From Rhizobium tropici CIAT 899 (lineage in GTDB: Bacteria; Pseudomonadota; Alphaproteobacteria; Rhizobiales; Rhizobiaceae): a stretch of DNA of 64,000 nt. Below are positions 30,901-38,879 of this stretch, piece by piece. A model generated the notes under the pieces. That model was not told where the DNA came from. It did not search any database and was given only the letters and a program-made list of their open reading frames with translations. The stretch lies in contig NC_020059.1 of assembly GCF_000330885.1 (NCBI RefSeq), positions 2,345,001-2,409,000 of the forward strand, written 5' to 3'. Position 1 is the stretch's first letter; each line of letters begins with the position of its first letter. The translations under genes and the position numbers were made by a program.

Positions 30901-33890
30901 TCATTGGCCGGGTCTGTGTTATAAAACCAAACCGAAAGATTGTAGCTTTCGCCGGGGTTGACCTTCAGCAGCGGAGACCGCGTTAGCAACTGGTCTCTGG
31001 CATCGCACGACACCAGCCATGTTCCTTGCAAGGGGCTGCTGCCTGTCTCCAAATAATAGCTCTGCATGCCGGTGGCGATCCAGCTCGCCATATTGCCCTG
31101 AGAGAAGCCATTATCGATTAGGTTGTCGAAGTTGCCAACGAGGAGCTTATCGACGGTGATGGCTTTCGCGGCGATCTGTTGCGCACCGATCGCCCCGGCC
31201 GCAATCTGACCGGCCGTGATGCTGTTGGCGGCAATCTTGTCGGCCGTGACCACACCGGCCGCAAGCTTCGGCGTCGAGATCGCGCCATCGGAGATCTGCG
31301 TTCCGACGATCTGCCCGGCGATATCGCCCGCCGCCGTCGCCGCTGTCCAGGCGCTCCCGGTGTAGCGATAGAGCTTGTCGTCGGTTGTCAGGTAGACCAT
31401 GCGCCCTTCGACATTGCTCGTCGCCGGCAGGCTCGCAACGATCTCCACCGGCCGAATGCCGGACGCGAATTTCGTCGCGTCCACGGCATTGGCGGCGAGC
31501 TTGTCGATCGTGATGGCGCTATCGGCGATCTGCACGCTGTTCAAGGTGCCATTGATATCGATCGCGGCAACGGCAGTTGTCCATGCGCCATTGTGATAGC
31601 GATAGAGCTTGCCGTCCGTCGTCAGAAACACCTGCCGGCCTTCGACATTGCCGGTCGTCGGCAGACTGGAAACGACTTCGACGGCCTTGATGCTACTGGC
31701 AAGGCTGGTCGCCTCCACCGCGCCCTGGGCGAGCTTGGCGGCGGTCACCGCACCATCGGCGAGTTTCGTCGAAATCACCGCGCCGCTCGCCAGCACGTCG
31801 GCCGTGACGGCCGCGACCTGCAGCTTCGCCGTCGAAACCGCCTGATCGGCGAGCTTTAGGTTGGAAACGGCTTGATCCATGATCTTCGCGGCCGTGACGG
31901 CAGCATCGGCGATCTTCGACTGGATGATTGCGCCGTCGAGAACATCGGCCGTCTGAATGAGGACATTCGGCGTCTTCACTGTCAGCCAGGCCGACCAGTC
32001 CGTTGCACGGTTCGACTTCGGAAGATAGCGGCCGCGCGCCTCATAATCGGTATTGGAGATCATCCAGTTTCCGGAGATGATCCACGAGTATGGTGAGGCA
32101 TACAGGTTGCTGTCGCTGTCGAAGACAACGTCGCCGGTTTCTGTGAGTCGCACCTGCACCCAAACGCTAGCGACGTCATCGAGATCCGGTGCGCAGCTGA
32201 TCTTGATTGCCGGGCGGCGATCGATGCCGCCCGCATCCTTGATCGTCGAGGGTTCGACGGTCCAGCCTATCATCGGCTGCGACGGCGGCGTGATGGGGCC
32301 GAGCCACCCGATAGCAGTCGGCAATTGCAGGCCTGGATGCCAGTCGTAGTCAGCCGGGTCAACTTCCTTCAGCGTGACGACGATCAGAAAATTGGGCTGC
32401 GGCTCCACTTTGACCACAAGGAATTTCTTCTCCTCATAGCCGTTGCGAACGGAAGACCAGGAAACGACGTCGTTCGGCTCCAGGGGATAGGCATCCGGCG
32501 GCAGCGACACCTGGTGCACGCGGAAGCGCCGGTAATCCTGGATCATCGCCAGGCCGACGCGCTGCACCTGATTGGCGAAGGGTACGGCAAGCAACTGGAC
32601 TTGCGCCGGCAGACGGCGATTGCCGTCCTGAGCTTCGAGATCGGCGTTGTAACGACCCGGTGCGTCCTTCGTGGCCCATTTTTCCGCTGGCTCCGGATAG
32701 GTGGCCTCGATGGCATTATAAGTTGCTGAAAGCGAAGGAAATGGCTGGAAGTCCTGTTCTTCGGTGACGATGATATCGTCGTCGGTGAAGGAGTAGACCG
32801 CCGCGCCTGGCGTCCCCACAAGCATCTTGAAGATGCCGCCGACTTCCGCGATGCGGCCGTTGCAGCCCTTCAGCAGCTCGGAAATGGCATCGAGGGGTTC
32901 CTGATCGCATTGGATATCGTAGCCGGCACGGAAAGCTGGTTCGTTGCCACCGCCGTCGAGCTGGACGGACGCGTCGCAGGCATTCGCTGCTGCCATCCAG
33001 TTCGCCGCCGGCAGGCAGAAGGCGCCGATGTTCTGGCCGCCATAGACCCATTCCGACCCGTAGTAGACACCACGGGCAAGGTTGTAGGTCATCACAGCCG
33101 GGTTGGTGCTAGGCTCCCACGTCGAAGGATCGGCCCAGCGATGCGCACCGTTGCCGCCGACCGAGGAATCCTTGCGGACGTCGTAGAGCGGCAGTGAGTG
33201 CGGCTCGAAAAGGCCGGCGGGGACGCCCTTGAAGAGTTCGGTGTTATAGCGCGAGGTCAGGATGACGACTTGGCAGCCGCGACCGATCATCGTCGGCTTC
33301 CAGGGCCGCTCCGCATGGGCGCCGAATTTGGCCGTTAGAAAGGGATCGGGGCTCGTCTGCGTGCCGTCGAGGAACTTGATCCAGAGATAGTCCTTGCCCT
33401 TGACGCGATATTGCAGAACCGGGAAACCGCGACCGTCCGGGTGTGGCTCCTCCCAGAGCACGCCGACCTTCTGGTCGTCGATCCAGATGCTGGTCAGGCC
33501 GCGTTCGCCGGCGCGGTTGGGAAGGCTGCCAATTTCGATGACATCGGTGAAATAGGCGTTTGGCGTCTTGCCGTCCTCGCCCCAGGTACCGGCGTACTTG
33601 CGCTTGCCGGCGGTCGCGTAGCTGCCGATGATGAAGGACATCGCATGATCGTCCCCCATGCTGATCTCGAGCTTCGTCCCGGCCGGTTGCGGCTTATCCT
33701 TCTTCGCCAGCGCCTTTTCGACCAGCGAAAGGCCGATATTGATGGCAACCGTCAGTATTAGTTTGCCGATGCTGATCGAGGAGAAGAAACTCGCAATCGA
33801 GCTGATCGCCAGGCTGAGCGGGTCGGCATGCGCCGCATCCGCCACCAGCCAGAAACTGAGGACGTTCAGAAGCAGGATGAGATATTTCAT
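27921..33890 (-). CDS. Giant tail-tip / host-specificity protein (J-like)
   Basis: 1989 residues from MKYLILLLNVLSFWLVADA; a start 16 codons earlier is also open. After an N-terminal hydrophobic region comes the J-like hub part (GERGLTSIWIDDQKVG, GRGCQVVILTSRYN, TFTDDDIIVTEEQ-like segment, fibronectin-like WTVEPSTIKD). The C-terminal 1300 residues alternate between 9-10-residue degenerate repeats (ADKIAANAVTAGKIA type) and four lectin-like β-sandwich modules beginning NLIDNGFSQG, NLLQNAGFTMG, NFIANTDLSAG and NMADNGWQTG. A GxGFHTYTLQIYCP-like end closes it. It forms the tip that contacts the cell surface; the modules probably bind glycans such as LPS or exopolysaccharide. Confidence 0.87.
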   Translation of the reverse strand: MKYLILLLNVLSFWLVADAAHADPLSLAISSIASFFSSISIGKLILTVAINIGLSLVEKALAKKDKPQPAGTKLEISMGDDHAMSFIIGSYATAGKRKYAGTWGEDGKTPNAYFTDVIEIGSLPNRAGERGLTSIWIDDQKVGVLWEEPHPDGRGFPVLQYRVKGKDYLWIKFLDGTQTSPDPFLTAKFGAHAERPWKPTMIGRGCQVVILTSRYNTELFKGVPAGLFEPHSLPLYDVRKDSSVGGNGAHRWADPSTWEPSTNPAVMTYNLARGVYYGSEWVYGGQNIGAFCLPAANWMAAANACDASVQLDGGGNEPAFRAGYDIQCDQEPLDAISELLKGCNGRIAEVGGIFKMLVGTPGAAVYSFTDDDIIVTEEQDFQPFPSLSATYNAIEATYPEPAEKWATKDAPGRYNADLEAQDGNRRLPAQVQLLAVPFANQVQRVGLAMIQDYRRFRVHQVSLPPDAYPLEPNDVVSWSSVRNGYEEKKFLVVKVEPQPNFLIVVTLKEVDPADYDWHPGLQLPTAIGWLGPITPPSQPMIGWTVEPSTIKDAGGIDRRPAIKISCAPDLDDVASVWVQVRLTETGDVVFDSDSNLYASPYSWIISGNWMISNTDYEARGRYLPKSNRATDWSAWLTVKTPNVLIQTADVLDGAIIQSKIADAAVTAAKIMDQAVSNLKLADQAVSTAKLQVAAVTADVLASGAVISTKLADGAVTAAKLAQGAVEATSLASSIKAVEVVSSLPTTGNVEGRQVFLTTDGKLYRYHNGAWTTAVAAIDINGTLNSVQIADSAITIDKLAANAVDATKFASGIRPVEIVASLPATSNVEGRMVYLTTDDKLYRYTGSAWTAATAAGDIAGQIVGTQISDGAISTPKLAAGVVTADKIAANSITAGQIAAGAIGAQQIAAKAITVDKLLVGNFDNLIDNGFSQGNMASWIATGMQSYYLETGSSPLQGTWLVSCDARDQLLTRSPLLKVNPGESYNLSVWFYNTDPANDAFMSVYVKDQSGAAVLPNWIAVGASNATKNAWTYLSANFTVPAGVYQVQPMFGVAKAAANGSNCVWGKPNMRRAASAELIVDGAVTATKIAAGSVSTDKLAVGSGKNLLQNAGFTMGLDCWGIIYTSGTIPGLPLALRPRGQPWSGANNPTLMLYQASGPTGFYTDVQWKRPDGDGLPGSLPLAVPCAAGEWLELTAYISAHRCKVEMRIQWVRADGTVTGYTAPAANDGIAGSSTNPDLWLRLRVAGAAPADAVAAALHLRKLDTYNGQTDSYMFVNKPMLCRIPAGATEATPWSDGGIVLITGGGIIANAVTADKIAANAVTAGKIATNAVTAGTIAANAVAAGTIAAGAVSAAQIAVGAIMADKLGAGSVSTQALAVGTGGNFIANTDLSAGLTGWGPEYSNDAASFRLSLRTDTYAPQPGAIEIYQSNGNQNIEYGVMAYDANGNRREFAVKANGWYELSVYYFGHRCNGVQPYLGVLDANGGLISYPSWGVFPAAQNFDPQKNLANYQRFWGKLQMPANAAKVVVFFRMKGTAAGQGDSYLWLTRMYFGEANPNQTEPTPWSDGSVTLISGGNIVTNAITADKIAANAVTAGKIAANAVTAGTIAAGAVTAATIAGGSITGDKIAANTIGAGQIAANAITAKQLVLTDFSNMADNGWQTGTLDGWAVQNQQAFYLDTTSGDAAGWVLQSLGRDCARSNFITVTAGEVYALDVWVYNTDSNAANILAAVQTPSGTWGFAAVTGTTVKNGWVRLQGRYTVPSGYTKLSMLLQVERTAGTGGSCYWSKPVMRRAVSAELIVDGAITANKIAVNSLDAITANLGAVNISSAVIGSLQVGTSNIQGGAVTAVSAGRNGAGQTIGAGQTVNLAACGITVAGDGRVVISAMTLGQFNQNGGSQNSQPIGCNIFRDGTAIFSQTYYLGVVQTVVSGTGGQNGGTSQTTYTAGLVAVPALYDAPGAGFHTYTLQIYCPGNTIVWNESNIIATAFKR

Positions 33891-33988
33891 GGATTGGACG
33901 ACCTCGATTGGCGCATGGAAAAAGGCCGTCGCAACCAAAGCTGCGCCGACTTGTCACCGGTCAGAGATGAAAATGATGAGACGGTGGA

Positions 33989-34417
33989 TTAGCCGACCTT
34001 GAAGGCTCGCTTGGCATCGAGCAGATCGACCGTGCCGAGGCCGGTCTCGCGCAGCACGAAGATGCGTTCGCCATTGACGACGCCGAGTGCGTAGCCGAAG
34101 GGGCCTTCATGCGGGACGGCGGCAATATCGCCGATACCGGCTTCGCTCGGATGGATCTCCGGCAGCATGCTGGCAACGAGATCGGCGAGATTGTCGAAAC
34201 CCGCCGCCTTCATCGTCTTCAGCGCGCCGGCAGCGGTCGAATATTCGCCGCGAAACTGGGCGGCGCAATCGACGCCGGTGATCGCCAGCACCAGATTGCC
34301 GGCAAGGCCTGGGCCGCAATCATGGCTGCCCCAGGCAAAGGGCGTGCGCTTCAGCCGATCGATCTCGGCGACGAAGCGGGCGCGCCAGTTCTTGACCCTG
34401 ACGAGATCGCTATTCAT
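33989..34417 (-). CDS. NlpC/P60-like tail protein (DUF6950 type)
   Basis: 142 residues from MNSDLVRVKNWRARFVAEID; the ATG overlaps the stop of the previous gene (ATGA), so it is preferred to one eight codons earlier. FAWGSHDCGPGLAGNL carries the nucleophile-type Asp-Cys of NlpC/P60 tail peptidases, and GDIAAVPHEGPFGYALGVV the later strand region. It lies where lambda K and GTA gp14 lie, between hub and tip. It may cleave peptidoglycan during injection, but the full catalytic triad is not obvious, so it may be structural. Confidence 0.78.
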   Translation of the reverse strand: MNSDLVRVKNWRARFVAEIDRLKRTPFAWGSHDCGPGLAGNLVLAITGVDCAAQFRGEYSTAAGALKTMKAAGFDNLADLVASMLPEIHPSEAGIGDIAAVPHEGPFGYALGVVNGERIFVLRETGLGTVDLLDAKRAFKVG

Positions 34418-35034
34418 TTCTGCCCCCAGGGGATCTGCCAATTGGCAACGGTGCTGGAATAGAGGCCGAATTCATCGCCGCTGCGGCGCTTCTGGCCTTC
34501 ATAGGAGGATTTCGCGGGGTTGGTGCGCTCCAGCATGGCGATGGCGGCGGAGATGGCGGAGATCTCGATATCCCCATCCTGCCCCACGGCCGGCGTCTTT
34601 ACCGGAGCGCCATCGGCAACGCCGAGAAAGGCGATTTCCGGCGCCGCACTCGGTAGGCGCGTGCCGGTATCGAACGACATGTCATGGATTTCGATCGGCG
34701 CCAGCCGCAGATCGTAGCCGCGCACGAGCTGCTGCACGGCGGGCGCGATCTGGCCGATGGTGATGGTCACGGTCTGGATCGTCAGATCCGCCGTGCGCGG
34801 GATCGGGCTCACCTGCAGATTGAGACCGCCATAATAGGTGCGCGCCTCCGGCAGACCGGTGACCCCGGAGGTGACGGTGATGTTGATGTCATCATCGCCG
34901 GTCCAGAGGCCGATCGAGGCGGGCGCGCCGCTGGCGAGATCCTTGCCGGTGATCCAGACGAAACGACGGGGCACAAGCCCCTTGTCGCGCGCGCCGGTCA
35001 GCGCCGCGAAGAAGGCGGAGGTGATGTTCTTCAT
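34414..35034 (-). CDS. Tail hub / baseplate protein (DUF2163-like position)
   Basis: 206 residues, MKNITSAFFAALTGARDKGL at the start and GLYSSTVANWQIPWGQK at the end. The β-rich middle (RTADLTIQTVTITIGQIAPAVQQLVRGYDLRLAPIEIHD) fits a tail hub-type protein. It lies between the gene after the tape measure and the NlpC-like gene and overlaps the latter by four bases, the order seen in lambda-like tails and gene-transfer agents. The family name is by position and likeness, not proven. Confidence 0.7.
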   Translation of the reverse strand: MKNITSAFFAALTGARDKGLVPRRFVWITGKDLASGAPASIGLWTGDDDINITVTSGVTGLPEARTYYGGLNLQVSPIPRTADLTIQTVTITIGQIAPAVQQLVRGYDLRLAPIEIHDMSFDTGTRLPSAAPEIAFLGVADGAPVKTPAVGQDGDIEISAISAAIAMLERTNPAKSSYEGQKRRSGDEFGLYSSTVANWQIPWGQK

Positions 35035-35037
35035 CGT

Positions 35038-35682
35038 CTATTTCTTCTGAATGATCTTGAAGGTCGCGCCCGTGGTGATCGGGCCGCTCGCGGTGCCGGG
35101 ATTGTGGCTGCCCGGCATGACCAGGCATTTGCAGGCCGGCAGCAGAAGCGTCACGCCGAGACCGGCGGCAAAGCCAGCCGGCAGATGCGGGAAGACGCCG
35201 AAGACGGGCGTTATCCCCTGCCCGCTGGCATCAACCGTTTCCGAAACTTCGAGAAAGGCGTAGCGGCCGCCATAGCCGACCTGCATCTTATCGCCGACGG
35301 TCAATCGATAACCAGCCGGCAGGCCCTTGAGGCTGAGCGAGGCATTGTCGGCCCCGAGAGCCGCGACACTAACCGCAGCGCTCCCGAGCTTCGTCCCGTC
35401 GGGATCGGCCTGCGGATATTTCGACAGCGGATCATAAAGAAAAAGCGCCTCCTGGGCGCCGTGTAACTTGCGGATGCGGGCGGCGATCTGTTTCGCCTCC
35501 GCATTGTACATGTCGGAGAGCGTCACCGTGCCGGTCCAGAGCGGCGGCGCCAGCTCGGCCTGCCAGACCCGGCCATCGCCGGAGCCGGAAAGCTCGTCAT
35601 TGCGCTGAATGTCCCAGACGATGCTGGAGATCTTCAGAAGATCGGCAAAAGCCGGCAGGCTGTAGGGATAGGAAACGGCCAT
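35038..35682 (-). CDS. Distal tail (M/L-like) protein
   Basis: 214 residues, MAVSYPYSLPAFADLLKISS. GRVWQAELAPPLWTGTVTLSDM and IRKLHGAQEALFLYDP resemble distal-tail proteins that sit between tube and hub. Its ATG overlaps the tape-measure stop (TGATG), with AGGAGG upstream. It probably binds the last tube ring. No catalytic motif. Confidence 0.7.
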   Translation of the reverse strand: MAVSYPYSLPAFADLLKISSIVWDIQRNDELSGSGDGRVWQAELAPPLWTGTVTLSDMYNAEAKQIAARIRKLHGAQEALFLYDPLSKYPQADPDGTKLGSAAVSVAALGADNASLSLKGLPAGYRLTVGDKMQVGYGGRYAFLEVSETVDASGQGITPVFGVFPHLPAGFAAGLGVTLLLPACKCLVMPGSHNPGTASGPITTGATFKIIQKK

Positions 35683-37856
35683 CAGCGCCTCCTGGGATTG
35701 CGGTTGATCTGCGCGACGCGATCGGGAAGCTGCTGATTGAAATCATTCAGCCCCTGCCGCGTCGAACTCTGCGCTTCCGATTGCGCGACATTCTTCACAT
35801 AGGCCTTGAGATTGCCGTCCTCATCCACGGAAACGCCGACCGTGACATGCACGCCGGAAGCGGAACCGGAGGCATCGTTCTGATTGTCAGCCCTGAGGCG
35901 ACGGACGGGAACGGTGGCATCCGGCTGCGCCCGCACCAATTGCGGCCCGCCCTCGCCGACCACGCCGCCATCGGCATAGCCTCGCCGGCCAAGCCGCATC
36001 GCCTCGACGATGCCGACGCCGCCCGCCCGGGCAATATCCTTCTGGCTCCAGACGATCTCGCCGGCATGAACGATGCCGACCGGCTCATGCTTGCCGCCGG
36101 GACCGGTATAGCCGCCATCCGCAAATGTGGGGCGTGGAATAGGGATCGGAATATCTGACCCAGTTGGCAAGGTTACCTCGCTCCCTCCGCCGAATCCGAA
36201 GATGCCAAGAAGGCCGCTGAGGAAACCGCCACCTCCCCCACCACTCGCAGCACTGTTGACCTTGAAAAGGCTATCCAGAACATCATTAAGGAGCTTATCC
36301 GCAATCTTGTTCAGCGCATTCACAGCAGCCGTGCTGAAAGACTTCCAGAAGGATTCGCCGTTTTTTAAGCCGCTTTTGAGATCAGAGATGAAGCCCTTCG
36401 TCAGATCCTTGGCAAAATCCATCGCCTCTTGAGCTCTCTTAATAGCCGCTTCGGTCGAAGCCATCTTACCGGCGAGATCGCCGAGTTCGGATGTCTGCTG
36501 AGGTGTCAGTTGTATATTCTTCTCTTGTGCTTCGTTCAGAAGCTCCGTTTGATGCCGCATCTTAGACGCCGCCTCGTCTGTCATGCTCAGCGCGGCTTGC
36601 TCCTGCTGAGAGGCTGCTATGCGCTTACTGGCTTCGGCAATGATTCCACCATATGGATCATTGGTAGTGCCTGTAGTCGCCGGTTGCGAGGCTGGTGACG
36701 CAATCCGAGAAGCTCCTCCTACTGTTCCACCGGCGACAGAACCAGTTCTCGGCTGAGAGATACCATTAGGATTAAATGGCGTATCCACAGCCTTCTCCAA
36801 GTCATCAATCATATTTTTTGTTATTGTAAGCTGCGCTTTCTTTTTGATGATTTCATCAGCGGTTGTACTTTTGTCGCGATAGGCTGCCATCGTTTCCCAG
36901 CCACCATGGTCGGGACCGCGCTGCACAAAATCACCTATCTTTGGATCCGAAAATCCTTGTGCAATAAGATTAGGCGATACGAGAATCGCTTGCGCTGCTT
37001 CTCGCTTGAATTGAGCCCCGATATTGGCAAGATCAGCTTCCTGAGTTGTAATAAGCGCACGTTGATATTTTAGCTCTAGTTCCAAGAGACTTTTTTTGGC
37101 ATCAAATACTTCTTCGGTATTAGCAACAAGGCTATCGCTCACTAGCTTATGTGAATCCTTGGTCTGCTGTAACGTTGCATCATATTGGGTCTGGATACTG
37201 TTCAGATCAAAAATCATGCTTTTGACCTCACTTCCGGACGCAGCTTGTGCAGCGAGGCTTTTTGTTAGCTCATCGACTTTAACCACGGTTGTAGCCGAGT
37301 TCATGAGGTACTGGGCAAGCGCAGCGCCACCAGCCACCAGGCCCACCGTTACAAGCGTCACCGGATTGGCTAACGCGTGAAATGCTTCACCCAATGTACT
37401 GATGGCTCCCGCTGCTCCGCCGGATTCGCTGAGAACCATCCCTAGTTGAACGCCCTGCTGAGCTGCTATTGTCAGCGGCGATTGGCCATTGGCGATCTGG
37501 CCGCCAATATCCAGGAGTGATTTCGCCGCGTCTCTGGCCCCTTTGGATAAAGTTTGCACAGACCCAACAGTCGCATCGACCTCTTCAGCAACCTTAACAA
37601 GAGAAATACTTGTGTTGTCGACTGCTTTTGCTGCCGCTGCACCGGTGCTGTTTACTGCGGCAGCGCCCACCGCTACTTTGTCAAGTGCTCCTCGTGAAGC
37701 TGCGGCGTTCCCAGTTACAATAGCAAATGCTTTTGCTAAAGCTCCCGTTCCCTTCTGTGCATTCCAAGTAGCCACTGTCATACTGGTGAGATTGGTGCTC
37801 GCGGCCTTAATACTTGAGCTATCAGCCGTTAAAGTCAGCGTTGCAATGTCCGTCAT
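35682..37856 (-). CDS. Phage tail tape-measure protein, mosaic
   Basis: 724 residues. The N-terminus reads MTDIATLTLTADSSSIKAAS; long helical and coiled-coil stretches follow, then a hydrophobic segment (VTLVTVGLVAGGAALAQYL, about 160-185). The conserved lambda-like C-terminus has DGGYTGPGGKHEPVGIVHAGEIVWSQKDIARAGGVG (about 590-625). It sets tail length and takes part in DNA ejection. DNA for the first roughly 560 codons is visibly A+T-richer than that for the last 160, so the gene is a recombinant of a variable N-terminal part and a resident C-terminal part. Three other tape-measure 5' remnants lie in the array next to its start. Confidence 0.88.
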   Translation of the reverse strand: MTDIATLTLTADSSSIKAASTNLTSMTVATWNAQKGTGALAKAFAIVTGNAAASRGALDKVAVGAAAVNSTGAAAAKAVDNTSISLVKVAEEVDATVGSVQTLSKGARDAAKSLLDIGGQIANGQSPLTIAAQQGVQLGMVLSESGGAAGAISTLGEAFHALANPVTLVTVGLVAGGAALAQYLMNSATTVVKVDELTKSLAAQAASGSEVKSMIFDLNSIQTQYDATLQQTKDSHKLVSDSLVANTEEVFDAKKSLLELELKYQRALITTQEADLANIGAQFKREAAQAILVSPNLIAQGFSDPKIGDFVQRGPDHGGWETMAAYRDKSTTADEIIKKKAQLTITKNMIDDLEKAVDTPFNPNGISQPRTGSVAGGTVGGASRIASPASQPATTGTTNDPYGGIIAEASKRIAASQQEQAALSMTDEAASKMRHQTELLNEAQEKNIQLTPQQTSELGDLAGKMASTEAAIKRAQEAMDFAKDLTKGFISDLKSGLKNGESFWKSFSTAAVNALNKIADKLLNDVLDSLFKVNSAASGGGGGGFLSGLLGIFGFGGGSEVTLPTGSDIPIPIPRPTFADGGYTGPGGKHEPVGIVHAGEIVWSQKDIARAGGVGIVEAMRLGRRGYADGGVVGEGGPQLVRAQPDATVPVRRLRADNQNDASGSASGVHVTVGVSVDEDGNLKAYVKNVAQSEAQSSTRQGLNDFNQQLPDRVAQINRNPRRR

Positions 37857-37915
37857 GGGCTTTCCTTTTCCGGGAAACTTGTCTTATATCCACTAAAATC
37901 AATCAGGAGGTGAAA

Positions 37916-38290
37916 ATGCGCTATACTCTTGCGGCTATTTGTATGTGTTTGTGGAGTAGTAGTGCGATGGCAGACGATAGTACGCGGACTGAATTGTCCA
38001 ATACGGTTGTCAACGCGGCACTGACTGCCATAGCTCATGCTTACGTATGCCGTACCACCTTGGGTTTGGATTATTACGATGCAGTTCGTGGAGGGGCAGA
38101 AAGAGCGATCGAAAGTGTGATCGACGACACGAAGGTTTCAGAAAAGCTCAACAGCCTTGAAGAAGAAATGAAAAATAGACCTAAATTTACAAAACTAAAG
38201 CCAAGCAAAGATAAATGCATCGAGGTACTATCGAATGACAAGAAAGATATACTTACGAAACTCGATAAATATCAAAAATATAAAGATTGA
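37916..38290 (+). CDS. Array gene A1: small exported two-cysteine protein
   Basis: 124 residues from MRYTLAAICMCLWSSSAMA, a signal peptide cleaved before DDST; AGGAGGTGA lies just upstream. The mature part is helical: AIAHAYVCRTTLGLDYYDAVRGG, then KDKCIEVLSNDKKDIL. The AYxCR...Y..VR motif and the second Cys recur in the two other A proteins, suggesting a disulfide-linked periplasmic helix bundle. It is encoded opposite to the tail genes, immediately before the tape-measure start, so it has its own promoter. Function unknown; the position suggests a lysogeny-expressed exclusion protein. Confidence 0.75.
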   Translation: MRYTLAAICMCLWSSSAMADDSTRTELSNTVVNAALTAIAHAYVCRTTLGLDYYDAVRGGAERAIESVIDDTKVSEKLNSLEEEMKNRPKFTKLKPSKDKCIEVLSNDKKDILTKLDKYQKYKD

Positions 38291-38328
38291 GCGTCTCCCT
38301 GTGTTAATTGAACTAAGAATTGCGTAGA

Positions 38329-38514
38329 ATTACGGTGACAGTGCACTCAATAATCTTTCAGATCTGACCAACGCAACCAATGCTCCGTCTCGCTCGTATC
38401 GTCATCCCTGATATTCCACATCACCTTACCCAACGCCGCAACCAACGAGTGCAACCCTCTTTTGCAATAAGGCCAGGGTCATCCTCGGCGAAATGGGTGC
38501 ACTGTCACCGTAAT
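38329..38514. mobile_element. 186-bp MITE-like element derived from a RAYT transposase
   Basis: Perfect 18-bp terminal inverted repeats ATTACGGTGACAGTGCAC (38329-38346) and its complement (38497-38514). Inside, from 38380, is the start of a REP-associated (Y1/IS200-like) transposase frame, MLRLARIVIPDIPHHLTQRR, which breaks off after about 25 codons. It is therefore a deletion derivative of an autonomous element. It sits directly against the tape-measure remnant. Confidence 0.75.
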
Positions 38515-38615
38515 GTGGCGCGCACCGTCTCCTGGCGCCAGGTAGTAAGATCAGCCGCGGCGGCACGCACTTGGGATGTATCGACAACTATACCGAGTTC
38601 TGCAACATCTATCAT
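38505..38615 (-). pseudogene. Tape-measure 5' remnant (first of three)
   Basis: It reads MIDVAELGIVVDTSQVRAAA, then ADLTTWRQETVRA before running into the MITE. The pattern matches the intact tape-measure start MTDIATLTLTADSSSIKAAS (Met, Asp-Ile/Val-Ala, Leu, Asp-Ser/Thr-Ser, Ala-Ala, Leu-Thr). The leader after its start (ATAGGCTTGCTTTTTCCTT on the plus strand) also resembles the tape-measure leader. About 33 codons survive. Confidence 0.75.
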
Positions 38616-38879
38616 AGGCTTGCTTTTTCCTTGAGTATTAGGCTATCGTCCTCTGGTTGTCTTAGCCGAGGATTACATGCCTTCAACTTTGTCTGTTGTT
38701 GTAACTGACGCCATCGTCTGCAAGCTTCGCAGCCGTCTGCCAGTAGTTTCAATCACAGCAGTTATGTTTTTAACTGCACTACTTTTAAACGGCTGTGATT
38801 TCTTTGATTCCAAGCTTGTCGCAGCCTGCGAAACAATTCTCAAAAAACGCCTGATCTCGCCACCGGAATACAAACGTAT

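Noticed and set aside
28286..32300. Possible CRISPR or tandem-repeat array in the tail-tip gene
   Set aside because: The repeats are degenerate codons for ADKIAANAV-type peptides without unique spacers; they are protein repeats.
38380..38634. Apparent 84-residue gene MLRLARIVIPD...
   Set aside because: Only the first 25 codons are transposase; the frame then crosses the inverted repeat into antisense tape-measure sequence. Annotated as a MITE.
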